A program made the translations under genes and the position numbers. From the NCBI GenBank assembly GCA_963980215.1, contig CAXBYZ010000010.1:1-22823 (forward strand): a stretch of DNA of 22,823 nt, in the 5' to 3' direction. The DNA comes from CAXBYZ01 sp963980215 (GTDB lineage Bacteria; Patescibacteriota; Microgenomatia; UBA1400; CG1-02-47-37). This document shows, piece after piece, positions 1 through 7,746 of this stretch (position 1 is its first letter; the number at the start of each line of letters is the position of its first letter). Under the pieces are notes generated by a model, which had not been told where the DNA came from, ran no database searches, and was given only the letters and a program-made list of their open reading frames with translations.

Positions 1-4
1 TATA

Positions 5-1345
5 TTATAATTTATTTTGGTCAATTCGTATTGCTTGTAGTTTTAGAGTTTCAGCTAAACGATAAGTGCCAGAGTGATCAAACTCAAGAACTTGACAAGT
101 CTTGGGAAGAATAATCTGGTTTGGTTGATAACCCATTTCTTTGGCTAGATTTTCGTATTGACGCATGTGTCTAAAACTACCACCAATAGGGTAAACAAAG
201 TTTGCGTTGACTAGCTCCATTAGAAGTTGAATTTCTCCGGCTGAAGCGTGGCCGGAAACATGAAGATCGTCTATCATTTCGCTGTGATTAGCGGTGGCTC
301 CCAGCTTAGCTATTTGATCAAGAACATGGTAAACAGGGGCTTCATTCCCTGGAATGATGTCTGATGAGTAGATAATTTTATCTGTCGTTTTTGGTTTGAG
401 TAACCTATGAGTACCAGCAGCAAATCTGGTTAAAGATGAGCTTTCTTGACCTTGAGAACCAGCAATAATGACACAAACTTGTTTGTCGTTGTATCTTTTT
501 AGTTGGTTTGGTTTGATGATGTTTTTGGGAGAAACTCTTAGGAAACCCAACCTTGAAGCAGTGGTGGTGTTTCTCTCCATAGATCTGCCAATAAAGCAGA
601 TTTTTCTACCTAGCTTGGTGGCAACGTCAACTGCTTGCTGGATACGATGAATTTGAGATGACATGGTGGTGAAGATTATTCTTCCAGACCAGTCACTAAA
701 TTCACGTTGAATAGCAGGGGTTAGAGTAGATTCTGAGGGGGTAAAACCAGCCCTCTCTCCACGAAGACAGTCAGAAATTAAACACAAAACTCCTTTTTGG
801 CTTAAGGTAACCATCTTTTGGAAGTTTGGTGGACGATTGTCTATTGGAGTTAAGTCAAATTTATAGTCACTACCATGATAGATGTTGCCAACAGGAGTCT
901 CAATGAGAAAGTGGTAAGTATCTGGAACAGAGTGGGTGACGTGAATGGGGTGGATAGTAAAAGGCCCTAGTTTAATCTGATCTGATTCATTAAAGACAGT
1001 GATTTTTTGATGTAACTTAAAATCTTTTAGTCGATCGGTGGCAAAACCAGCAGTTAGCTTTGAGGCATAGATTGGATAGTTGCCTATCTTTGGCAAGATG
1101 TGGGGCAGAGCGGCGTGGTGATCATCGTGTCCGTGAGTCAATAGTATCCCTTTAATCTTGAGGTTTGGGTTGTTGGTAAGATAGCTAACGTCAGGGATTA
1201 AGATGTCGTTGGTTTCTTTGTCATCTGGAAAGCCAATGCCGCAATCGACAATGATGGCTTCGTGACCATATTCATATAAGTACATGTTGTTTGTGACCAT
1301 GCCTGGTCCACCGCCTAGCGGTATGATACGTAATTTATTGTTCAT
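5..1345 (-). CDS. rnj: RNase J-like metallo-beta-lactamase/beta-CASP ribonuclease, short form
   Basis: Likely 5'-3' exo/endoribonuclease of mRNA decay and rRNA maturation in the cytoplasm. Seen: metal motif HGHDDH (H71, H73, D75, H76), H138 in HSVPD, D160 in SDYKFD, motif A S191-D192, and motif B H366 in VSGHA, so both the beta-lactamase and beta-CASP domains are present. Length is 446 residues against about 550 in typical family members; the protein stops soon after the beta-CASP/lactamase core, so the C-terminal domain is missing. Odd: the usual motif C histidine (PVHGE-type) is replaced by glycine (PIGGSFR, G388), although H393 lies close by. It is the last visible gene of the nusA-infB-rpsO-pnp run and follows the Lon-like ATPase after a 104-nt structured gap. 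The ATG at 1345 follows an A-rich leader with no clear Shine-Dalgarno site. The family call is firm; catalytic competence is uncertain. Confidence 0.92.
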   Translation of the reverse strand: MNNKLRIIPLGGGPGMVTNNMYLYEYGHEAIIVDCGIGFPDDKETNDILIPDVSYLTNNPNLKIKGILLTHGHDDHHAALPHILPKIGNYPIYASKLTAGFATDRLKDFKLHQKITVFNESDQIKLGPFTIHPIHVTHSVPDTYHFLIETPVGNIYHGSDYKFDLTPIDNRPPNFQKMVTLSQKGVLCLISDCLRGERAGFTPSESTLTPAIQREFSDWSGRIIFTTMSSQIHRIQQAVDVATKLGRKICFIGRSMERNTTTASRLGFLRVSPKNIIKPNQLKRYNDKQVCVIIAGSQGQESSSLTRFAAGTHRLLKPKTTDKIIYSSDIIPGNEAPVYHVLDQIAKLGATANHSEMIDDLHVSGHASAGEIQLLMELVNANFVYPIGGSFRHMRQYENLAKEMGYQPNQIILPKTCQVLEFDHSGTYRLAETLKLQAIRIDQNKL

Positions 1346-1372
1346 AATTTTCTTTCTTTTTAATTTTTAATT

Positions 1373-1459
1373 CTCAGGTGACTGACGTCACTTGAGTCCT
1401 TCAAGGTCCGGCCTTAAAGCAGTAGCTTCAAGAACGGACCTTATGACTACTAGTAGTCA
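1373..1459 (-). promoter_or_regulatory. Three consecutive hairpins between lon-like gene and rnj
   Basis: Three inverted repeats fill the short gap. 1444-1459 is a perfect 16-bp palindrome whose centre contains the stop codon of the Lon-like gene. 1403-1410 pairs with 1435-1442 (AAGGTCCG/CGGACCTT), enclosing a smaller AAGC/GCTT hairpin. 1373-1396 forms a stem of about ten pairs (CTCA-x-GTGAC/GTCAC-x-TGAG) with a 4-base loop. None is followed by a T-run on either strand, so a simple intrinsic terminator is unlikely. RNA processing or stability control of the rnj message is an inference. Confidence 0.5.
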
Positions 1460-2517
1460 GGTAAGTAATTTTTAATATTTTCTAAGGTGAGATGAATGTG
1501 TTTGGTTTGACCTTCGACTACTAGTTTGGCGATTTTGTGACAAACACCTTTAATAGTTCTTTCCAAAGTTCTGATACCTGCATCAAAACCCAAGGGTCTG
1601 ACTATTTTAGGCCAGACACTTTCATCGATGGTTAAGTTGTCACTGGTTAATCCTGATTCAGTGAGGGTGTGAGGAAGAACATAGTTTTTACCAATGGTAA
1701 TTTTTTCACTATCTGTGTACGAAGGCATTTGGATAACTTCGAGACGGTCAAGAACCGCAGTAGCAATGTTTCTGGTGTTGTTAGCAGTAGCTATAAACAA
1801 GACATTTGATAGGTCTACTGGATAGTCTAGATAGTGATCGGTAAATTGAGAGTTTTGCTCTGGATCAAGAAGTTCGACCAAGACACCCATGATGTCAGAG
1901 CGAGCTTCTGCAGTAACCCTGTCAATTTCGTCGAGTAAAAAAATTGGATTTTTGGTCTGGGCTTTTTTTAAAGCTCTAATTATTAGGCCTGGTTCAGAGT
2001 CTGGATGAAGGCGAGATTGACCTCTTAAATCTCTAGCAGAACCAAGACCTCCAAAAGGAATACGGACATATTGTCTCTGCATAGCTTCTGCTAGGGACGG
2101 ACCAAAAGTAGTCTTACCGGTACCAACTAATCCAACCAAGCAAAGAATGGGGGCGCGGGAGACTTCTTTTTTGTCTGTCTGGGATTTTTGTTGGCTTTTT
2201 AAGGATAAAACTGATATAAACTCGATGATTTTTTCTTTAACGTGATCCATACCGTAGTGGTGTTTATCTAGAATTTCTTTGGCAATTTTTAGATTTAACC
2301 TATCTTGACTTTCTTTTTCCCAAGGAAGATTGATGATCCAATCTAGATACTTTGAGGTGCGTTCAAATTCGGCTGAGTAGCCTTGGTGTTCGACCATCAA
2401 ACCAAGACGTTGAATCATTTCTAGTGCTTTTACTTTTAATTCTGGTGGAAGAGTAGATTCGTTTAATCTTAACTCTAGTTTTTGAGTTTCTTCAACCAAG
2501 GCAGATTTCTGTGTCAT
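1450..2517 (-). CDS. Lon-type AAA+ ATPase without protease domain
   Basis: 355 residues matching the middle of Lon. Residues about 50-105 match the end of the Lon N-terminal helical region (LDWIINLPW), followed by a full AAA+ module: Walker A G129-T137 (GLVGTGKTT), Walker B FLLDEID at 193-199, sensor asparagine near 246-247, arginine finger in LDRLE (R258), and sensor 2 in GIRTLER. The protein ends just after the AAA+ lid helices (NIKNYLPDY), so the S16 peptidase domain with its Ser-Lys dyad is absent, as is most of the substrate-binding N-terminus. The reading frame is intact and the residues needed for ATP hydrolysis are present, so this looks like a stand-alone unfoldase or remodelling ATPase, not a broken gene. 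It lies between pnp and rnj, suggesting a link to RNA decay or ribosome work, but its partner is unknown. The start is ATG with no Shine-Dalgarno site. Confidence 0.85.
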   Translation of the reverse strand: MTQKSALVEETQKLELRLNESTLPPELKVKALEMIQRLGLMVEHQGYSAEFERTSKYLDWIINLPWEKESQDRLNLKIAKEILDKHHYGMDHVKEKIIEFISVLSLKSQQKSQTDKKEVSRAPILCLVGLVGTGKTTFGPSLAEAMQRQYVRIPFGGLGSARDLRGQSRLHPDSEPGLIIRALKKAQTKNPIFLLDEIDRVTAEARSDIMGVLVELLDPEQNSQFTDHYLDYPVDLSNVLFIATANNTRNIATAVLDRLEVIQMPSYTDSEKITIGKNYVLPHTLTESGLTSDNLTIDESVWPKIVRPLGFDAGIRTLERTIKGVCHKIAKLVVEGQTKHIHLTLENIKNYLPDY

Positions 2518-2539
2518 ATCGGTTTAATTATACAATAAA

Positions 2540-2589
2540 GGTTCCGAACCGTCTTTCACTTCGTTGCAGACCGCTGATGGTTCGGAACC
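2540..2589. repeat. Palindromic element A, copy 1 (pnp-lon gap)
   Basis: 50-bp element with perfect 11-bp inverted ends (GGTTCCGAACC at 2540-2550, GGTTCGGAACC at 2579-2589). Each arm is itself an interrupted palindrome (GGTTC/GAACC). The inner 28 bases are nearly the same as in the copy inside infB at 6833-6882. It occupies most of the gap between the pnp stop and the Lon-like start. Its open frame on the minus strand (GSEPSAVCNEVKDGSEP) is not in frame with pnp. Confidence 0.85.
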
Positions 2590-2594
2590 ATTGG

Positions 2595-4784
2595 TCAATA
2601 GCGTTGAGGACGACGAGGCGAGGCTGAGCGACGATCATTGAAGCCACCTTGAGCTCTCGGGGGTCTTGGTGGTCGTGATTGTTGCTGTTGTCTAGCCTGA
2701 TCTTCTTGTTCTGGAGTTAGAGCGGTTAGATCAATTCTGTTCATTTCATCTATTTTGGTTACCCTAACATGGAGGGTGTCACCTAGCTTAACTACATCGT
2801 TAATATTTTTTACAAATTCTGGAGAGAGCTTGCTGACATGAGCCATTCCGTCTCTACCAGGAAGAAGTTCAATGAAAGCACCGTAGTTCTCTACTCTAAC
2901 GACAGTGCCATCAAACTCTTCACCAACTTGGATAACTCTAGTTAATCCTTGAATCCAAGTAACGGCTTTTTCTAGATTTTCATCTGTTTCACCAGTAATG
3001 GTAACTCTACCATCATCGTCAACGTTGACTTCACACTCAGTAGTTTTGATGATTTCTTTGATTTGTCTTCCACCTGGACCAATGAGTTCTCCAATTTTTT
3101 CTACTGGAATATTTACAGTAGCAATCTTAGGAGCATAGAGAGAAAGCTTTTCTCTTGGTGCGTCTAGGGTGGCAGCCATTGACTCTAAGATGGTGAATCT
3201 AGCAACCTTGGCTTGGTTTAGAGCGGTCTCTAGAACATCAAAGGGAATGCCTGAAATTTTGATGTCCATTTGAAGGGCGGTAATACCATCTTTGGTACCA
3301 GCTACCTTAAAGTCCATATCCCCAATGTGGTCTTCTAGTCCTTGGATGTCTGTTAAAACAGTGTATTCATCTCCCAACTTCATTAGACCCATGGCAATAC
3401 CGGCAACTGGCTTTTTTAGAGGAACACCAGCATCCATCAAGGATAAGGAGGAACCACAGACAGAAGCCATAGAAGAAGAGCCGTTACTTGACATGATCTC
3501 GGATACAACTCTAATAGCATAGGGAAAGTCTTCTTTGGTAGGAAGCATGGGTTCAATAGCTCTTTGAGCTAAAGCACCGTGTCCAATTTCTCTTCTTTTT
3601 GGCCAACCAACTCGACCAGCTTCGCCAACACAGAATGGTGGGAAGTTATAGTGATGCATGTACCTAAGGCTAGTTTCTCCATCTAGGTCTTCTACTAGTT
3701 GTTCTAGGGATGGTGAGCCTAGAGTGACTACAGATAAGGCTTGGGTAGCGCCTCTTTTGAACATGGCTGAGCCATGAGTTCTGGGAAGGAGGCTGACGGC
3801 TGAAGAAAGATATCTAACTTGATCAGTGGTACGACCATCTGGTCTAATCTTTTTCTCTGAGAGTTGTTTTCTTAAAGCATCGTTAAAGTAAGTGTTAATA
3901 ACTTCTTTGATAGTTGCTGACTCTAGTTCTTCTAGTTCTTCGATGACAGCGTTTTGGATGTCATAGATTTCACTGTTAGAGGCTCCCTTTTTTAATCTTT
4001 TTATGTAGTCATCAAGAGATGTCTTAGCTTTATCTAAAATTTGTTTTTTTATTGTTTCTTCAATTTTTTCTTCAACCACTTCTACTTTTTGAGGTTTAAT
4101 TTCTGTCGCTAATTGGTTGATAGTAGTGGTTATTTTTTTGATTTCTTCACCGGCTTTTTTAAGGGCCTTTACGGTGAGACTTTCTGAGATTTCGTTGGCA
4201 CCAGCTTCGACCATGACGATAGCTTGGTCTGATCCAGAGACAACTAGGTCTAGCTTGGAAGCCTCTAGGTCTTTTTTGCTGGGGTTTACAACCAAGTTAT
4301 CTTCCTTGTCTGTCCCAACCCTAACGGCAGCGATAGGACCTTGAAAAGGAATGTTGGAGATGCTTAGAGCAGCTGAAGCTCCGATTAAACCGAGAATATC
4401 TGGGTTGGTTTGTTTGTCGTAGGATAAAACCGAGACAATAACTTGGACTTCGTTCATGTATGATTTTGGAAACAAAGGCCTGATTGATCTGTCGATTAAT
4501 CTTGCTTTTAAGATGGCTTCGTCGGTAGGCTTGCCTTCTCTTTTAACCCAACGAGAGCCTTTAATGACTCCAGCAGCATAGAGTTTCTCTTGATACTCAA
4601 CAGAGAGCGGAAAGTAGCCAAGGCTTGGATTTTCCCGACCGGCTACAACAGTAACCTGAACGACTGTGTCGTTTGATTTAACGATAACAGCTCCAGAGGC
4701 TTGCTGGGCAAACTGACCAACCTCGATGGTAATCTCTTGATTATTAATAGTCACGGATTTTGAGACAATTTTGTCTTTTAACAT
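2595..4784 (-). CDS. pnp: Polyribonucleotide nucleotidyltransferase (PNPase)
   Basis: Phosphorolytic 3'-5' exoribonuclease of mRNA decay, working as a trimer in the cytoplasm. 729 residues, full length for the family. Order: first RNase PH domain (from about residue 10), helical domain, second RNase PH domain with the phosphate-binding SNGSSS stretch and acidic residues in GDMDFKVAGTKDG, then a KH domain (IGELIGPGGRQIKEI), an S1 domain (GTVVRVENYGAFIEL), and a tail rich in Gln, Pro and Arg (about the last 35 residues) that may bind RNA. It follows rpsO, the ancestral rpsO-pnp order also known in E. coli, with a hairpin-containing gap of about 114 nt between them. The start at ATG 4784 begins with a normal PNPase N-terminus. 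No key residue is seen missing. Confidence 0.97.
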   Translation of the reverse strand: MLKDKIVSKSVTINNQEITIEVGQFAQQASGAVIVKSNDTVVQVTVVAGRENPSLGYFPLSVEYQEKLYAAGVIKGSRWVKREGKPTDEAILKARLIDRSIRPLFPKSYMNEVQVIVSVLSYDKQTNPDILGLIGASAALSISNIPFQGPIAAVRVGTDKEDNLVVNPSKKDLEASKLDLVVSGSDQAIVMVEAGANEISESLTVKALKKAGEEIKKITTTINQLATEIKPQKVEVVEEKIEETIKKQILDKAKTSLDDYIKRLKKGASNSEIYDIQNAVIEELEELESATIKEVINTYFNDALRKQLSEKKIRPDGRTTDQVRYLSSAVSLLPRTHGSAMFKRGATQALSVVTLGSPSLEQLVEDLDGETSLRYMHHYNFPPFCVGEAGRVGWPKRREIGHGALAQRAIEPMLPTKEDFPYAIRVVSEIMSSNGSSSMASVCGSSLSLMDAGVPLKKPVAGIAMGLMKLGDEYTVLTDIQGLEDHIGDMDFKVAGTKDGITALQMDIKISGIPFDVLETALNQAKVARFTILESMAATLDAPREKLSLYAPKIATVNIPVEKIGELIGPGGRQIKEIIKTTECEVNVDDDGRVTITGETDENLEKAVTWIQGLTRVIQVGEEFDGTVVRVENYGAFIELLPGRDGMAHVSKLSPEFVKNINDVVKLGDTLHVRVTKIDEMNRIDLTALTPEQEDQARQQQQSRPPRPPRAQGGFNDRRSASPRRPQRY

Positions 4785-4822
4785 ATGTGTTTATAGTCTC
4801 TTTGAAGTTAAAAAGAAGATTA

Positions 4823-4892
4823 AGAAGTGGGAACTACAAACTTGTTATTTGTACTTCTAACTCCTTATTTCTATCTTTTTACAAGTAAAAGA
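4823..4892 (-). promoter_or_regulatory. Hairpins in the rpsO-pnp intergenic region
   Basis: Two inverted repeats lie between rpsO and pnp. 4823-4858 pairs AGAAGT/ACTTCT and, across a 7-nt bulge, ACAAA/TTTGT. 4874-4892 pairs TCTTTT/AAAAGA. Neither ends in a T-run, so readthrough into pnp is expected. In E. coli the equivalent hairpin is cut by RNase III and used for PNPase autocontrol; the same role here is only an analogy. Confidence 0.35.
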
Positions 4893-4898
4893 GCTATT

Positions 4899-5168
4899 TT
4901 AATTTTTTAAATTTAATTTTTTAACTGTATCGTCGTGTCTTTTTTTGTCTTTACCTTTTAAGTAGTTTAGTAAACGACGACGCTTACTAACCATGGCGAG
5001 TAGACCCTTTCTTGAATGGTTGTCTTTTTGATGTTTTTTAAGATGATCGGTAAGTTCTTTGACGCGCTCAGTTAAAAGAGCAATTTGAACTTCTGGAGAG
5101 CCAGTGTCACCTTTTTGGGTGGCAAATTTCTTAATTATTTTTTCTTTTTTTGTGGTTACTAATGTCAT
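4899..5168 (-). CDS. rpsO: 30S ribosomal protein S15
   Basis: 89-residue protein of usual S15 length that binds 16S rRNA early in small-subunit assembly. Recognised by the family signature: a start with KKEKIIKKFATQKGDTGSPE, then LTERVKELTDHLKKHQKD, HSRKGLLAMVSKRRRLLNYL and a lysine-rich end. It lies 41 nt after the DHH-like gene and upstream of pnp, the common bacterial order. The ATG at 5168 has no Shine-Dalgarno site. A possible promoter just upstream would give an untranslated leader of only a few bases. Confidence 0.97.
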   Translation of the reverse strand: MTLVTTKKEKIIKKFATQKGDTGSPEVQIALLTERVKELTDHLKKHQKDNHSRKGLLAMVSKRRRLLNYLKGKDKKRHDDTVKKLNLKN

Positions 5169-5177
5169 AACTTGGGT

Positions 5178-5206
5178 ATTTTACCAGATATATATAAATA
5201 TATAAA
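5178..5206 (-). promoter_or_regulatory. Possible rpsO promoter
   Basis: On the minus strand, TTTATA (5201-5206), a 17-bp spacer, then TAAAAT (5178-5183). Transcription would start about 3 nt before the rpsO ATG. The -35 box is weak and the region is very AT-rich, so chance is possible. Confidence 0.35.
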
Positions 5207-5208
5207 GA

Positions 5209-6174
5209 CTAGATCTTGGTTGAGGAGCTAGTGAGAACTTTTGGCTTTAGCCAATCTGGCTGAGGAGCAGCTGATGGTAGTGGTTGAGGTTGGGGAGTAA
5301 CTGATGGTAGTGGTTGAGGGTTGTTGTTTGGTAGCGGCCAAGATTGAGTTTGTCTTGGAGGTCTTTGAGTAAAGGGGTTTGTGGGTCTTGGGGTTGATCC
5401 AAAAGAGGTTTGGGTTGTTGAAGTGGTGAGAGGAATATATCCCTTTTTGGCGCCAAGACGAATTAATTCGGCAACTACTTCGTAAGTTTCTGGAGATGAT
5501 GTTTGGGCAAGGTTATTGGTAGCTGACTCAATACCAGCTAGTAGGTTGGTGGCTATATCCGGGTTTAAGTTTAAGTTTAGATTTTTTAAGAGAATTAAAG
5601 CAATCTCACTACATCCAGCTGAAGTGGGATCGTAGAGATTAACCGAACCAAATTGAGAGTTTTTATCCAAATTTGATAGATTTACTATAGTTTTTTCTGG
5701 GTTATCTAGTAAAGTTTTTTCTTGTTCATAAATAGGACCCAAATCTTCTATGGCTTTAGTGCCAACCACAAAGATGATGTCTGCGTTTGAACCAGTGTAA
5801 GAGTACTCGACAGATTGAGGATCTAGGGGTGAAAAGCCTGCCTTTGGTTCGATAGTGAGGTGAAATTTTTGATTTTTTGGATCTTTGTCATAAGAAACTT
5901 TTTCAAGAGAGTCTTCCGGGTATTGAAAAGAAACAACAAGGTTTTGATTGCCGATTCGAGGCTTAATCTTATCGACACCAAATAGACGATTGAAGTTGAC
6001 GGTCATTGGAGTTGAGCACCCAATAGTAGTTTTGAGTTGTTGATCAGAAAAAGAGAGATATAGAGATAGGCCGGCGGCAACGGCATCTAAACTTGGGTTT
6101 TGAGGCAGAAGAATAAGAACTGTTTTGGCAGTTTCTAGAGCACTTTGAATTGGTTGGATGTTGTATTGCTTCAT
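5209..6174 (-). CDS. Degenerate DHH-family (NrnA-like) protein with proline-rich tail
   Basis: About 321 residues from ATG 6174 (333 if the TTG at 6210 is used; no Shine-Dalgarno site decides it). The fold and context point to the DHH/DHHA1 phosphoesterase family: VLILLPQNPSLDAVAAGLSL fits the first motif (normally HxxPDGDAxGS), and NLSNLDKNSQFGSVNLYDP fits the N-I-D-H-H..N..FG motif. The metal ligands are gone: DHH is replaced by SNL and the first-motif histidine and first aspartate are absent. The body is therefore probably not a working nanoRNase or cyclic dinucleotide phosphodiesterase. The last 70 or so residues are rich in Pro, Gln, Ser and Thr, with a 10-residue repeat. In many bacteria nrnA lies between infB/rbfA and truB/rpsO, matching the position here. 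A structural or nucleotide-sensing role is only inference. Confidence 0.7.
   Translation of the reverse strand: MKQYNIQPIQSALETAKTVLILLPQNPSLDAVAAGLSLYLSFSDQQLKTTIGCSTPMTVNFNRLFGVDKIKPRIGNQNLVVSFQYPEDSLEKVSYDKDPKNQKFHLTIEPKAGFSPLDPQSVEYSYTGSNADIIFVVGTKAIEDLGPIYEQEKTLLDNPEKTIVNLSNLDKNSQFGSVNLYDPTSAGCSEIALILLKNLNLNLNPDIATNLLAGIESATNNLAQTSSPETYEVVAELIRLGAKKGYIPLTTSTTQTSFGSTPRPTNPFTQRPPRQTQSWPLPNNNPQPLPSVTPQPQPLPSAAPQPDWLKPKVLTSSSTKI
5271..5319. repeat. 30-bp tandem repeat in the DHH-like tail
   Basis: The 19-bp sequence CTGATGGTAGTGGTTGAGG occurs at 5271-5289 and again at 5301-5319, a period of 30 bp. It encodes two copies of a PQPLPS-type ten-residue unit in the proline-rich tail. The unit number is likely to vary between strains. 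Confidence 0.8.
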
Positions 6175-6222
6175 TCGAGGAATTTTATCAGACAAATGCA
6201 CTGGAGTCAATGCTATAGGGTT

Positions 6223-7740
6223 TTAATCAATGTTCTTGTAGGCAACGATTTTGTCTTTTGGTTGAAAGTCTAAGTCAGTGGTAAAAGCGACTCCACACTG
6301 GTCGCCTTTTATTGCCCGATCGACAGTGTCTTTTCCTTGGTGAATTGTTTTTATTTTGCCATCAGTGATGGTTTCTTTTTTTCTAATTAAGTGAACTTTG
6401 TTTCCGGGAGTTAACTTGCCTGAAGTAATTTCGCAACCAGCTACCCTTGAGCTTTTTACGGTAAACTCGGCTATGATGTTGGCGGTAGCTAGTTCTTCTT
6501 CGTCTATGGTGGGTTCTAGCATTTTTAAGATTTCTTTTTGAAGATCGTCTAGAAGCTCATGAATTAATGGGTAGTTTTTAATTAAAACTGACTCAAGGTC
6601 TGCTAGTCTTGCGGCTGAAGTAGCTGTTTTGACCCTAAAGGCAATGATTTTAGCTTTGGTTGATTGAGCCAAGAGAACATCTGATTCAGAGATGTCTCCA
6701 ACGCCTGAAGAGATTAGGGTAATTTCGTCTCCCAAGTTTTGAACAATGGCTTCAAGAGTCCCTTTGGCGTCGGCCTTAAGAACTATTTTTAGGGTTGGTT
6801 TTTCAAGTTCTTCAGGTGAGTCTGATGTAGAAGGTTCCGAACCATCCTTCACTTCGTTGCGGACCGCTGAAGGTTCGGAACCAGATTGAGGGCTTGGAGC
6901 CTTAGTAACTAGAGATCCAACTGAGGGAACTTTTTTGAAACCTAAGATTAGAGCTGGTTGACCGGGGGTAATTTCTTGTATGTTTTGGTTGTTTTCATTA
7001 AAGAGAGCTCGAACTTTTCCTGAAGCATCTTTAGTAAAGATAGGGTCTGAAACTTTTAGAGTTCCTTTTTTGACTATGATGGTAGCAGTAGCTCCTCTTT
7101 TTTGATCTAGAGATGATTCAATAACAATTCCTGAGAAGTCTGCTTGGTCATCACTTTTTAGCTCAAGCATATCTGCTGAAAGGAGAATCATTTCAAGAAG
7201 TTGATCTAGGCCTTGATTGGTTTTAGCGGAGACTGGAACACAAACGATGTCACCACCAAAGCCTTCGACAGCAACACCAGCGTCGGCTAAGTCTTTTTTG
7301 ACGATAGCAGGAGAAGCGTTGGGTAGATCCATTTTATTAATGGCGACTAGAAAAGGGACTTTGGCTAACTTGATGTGTTCAAGACATTCTTTGGTTTGAG
7401 GTTTGATGGACTCAATGGCATCAACTACCAAGACAACGAGGTCTGTGGCTTGAGCTCCTCTGGCTCTCATGGCAGCAAAAGCAGCGTGGCCAGGAGTATC
7501 GATGAAGGTAAGTTTTTGTTTTTTGTGTTCGATTTGATAGGCACCGATGTGTTGAGTAATGCCGCCGGATTCATTTTCTTGAACTTTTGTTTTTCTTAGA
7601 GCATCAAGGAGGGTGGTTTTGCCATGGTCGATGTGACCCATGACGGTTATAACTGGAGGCCTAACTTTTTTCATATTTAATTTGTGCAGGTTTCGAGCTG
7701 CCTTTCGCTGCACTGCAGGTTGCTTATTGTTTTGAAACAA
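6223..7740 (-). CDS. infB: Translation initiation factor IF-2, short form with repeat insertion
   Basis: GTPase that places initiator tRNA on the ribosome. 505 residues from TTG 7740, or 483 from ATG 7674. The TTG lies 6 nt after nusA, but the first 22 codons overlap a TTGTTT/AAACAA hairpin, so either start is possible. The long N-terminal domains of most IF-2 proteins (700-900 residues) are absent. G domain: G1 GHIDHGKTT (35-43), G3 DTPGH (81-85), G4 NKMD (135-138), G5 SAK (171-173). Then domain II (about 205-275), domain III (about 316-410) and the C-terminal fMet-tRNA binding domain. Odd: residues 287-303 (GSEPSAVRNEVKDGSEP) in the linker between domains II and III are encoded by a palindromic repeat also found elsewhere in the window. 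The linker is the least constrained place for such an insertion, so function is probably kept. Confidence 0.96.
   Translation of the reverse strand: MFQNNKQPAVQRKAARNLHKLNMKKVRPPVITVMGHIDHGKTTLLDALRKTKVQENESGGITQHIGAYQIEHKKQKLTFIDTPGHAAFAAMRARGAQATDLVVLVVDAIESIKPQTKECLEHIKLAKVPFLVAINKMDLPNASPAIVKKDLADAGVAVEGFGGDIVCVPVSAKTNQGLDQLLEMILLSADMLELKSDDQADFSGIVIESSLDQKRGATATIIVKKGTLKVSDPIFTKDASGKVRALFNENNQNIQEITPGQPALILGFKKVPSVGSLVTKAPSPQSGSEPSAVRNEVKDGSEPSTSDSPEELEKPTLKIVLKADAKGTLEAIVQNLGDEITLISSGVGDISESDVLLAQSTKAKIIAFRVKTATSAARLADLESVLIKNYPLIHELLDDLQKEILKMLEPTIDEEELATANIIAEFTVKSSRVAGCEITSGKLTPGNKVHLIRKKETITDGKIKTIHQGKDTVDRAIKGDQCGVAFTTDLDFQPKDKIVAYKNID
6833..6882. repeat. Palindromic element A, copy 2 (inside infB)
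   Basis: 50-bp element with perfect 11-bp inverted ends (6833-6843 and 6872-6882), the same length and layout as the copy at 2540-2589. Read on the minus strand it supplies an open 17-codon stretch inside infB, in frame, with a shorter inner CTTCA/TGAAG pairing and a GCGG/CCGC core. The pattern resembles the Rickettsia palindromic elements that sit inside genes, but the sequence is different. Confidence 0.9.
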
Positions 7741-7746
7741 CTGCAG

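Noticed and set aside
1346..1449. Remains of a Lon protease domain by frameshift
   Set aside because: The gap after the Lon-like stop is only about 100 nt of hairpins, with no S16-like codons in any frame; rnj follows at once.
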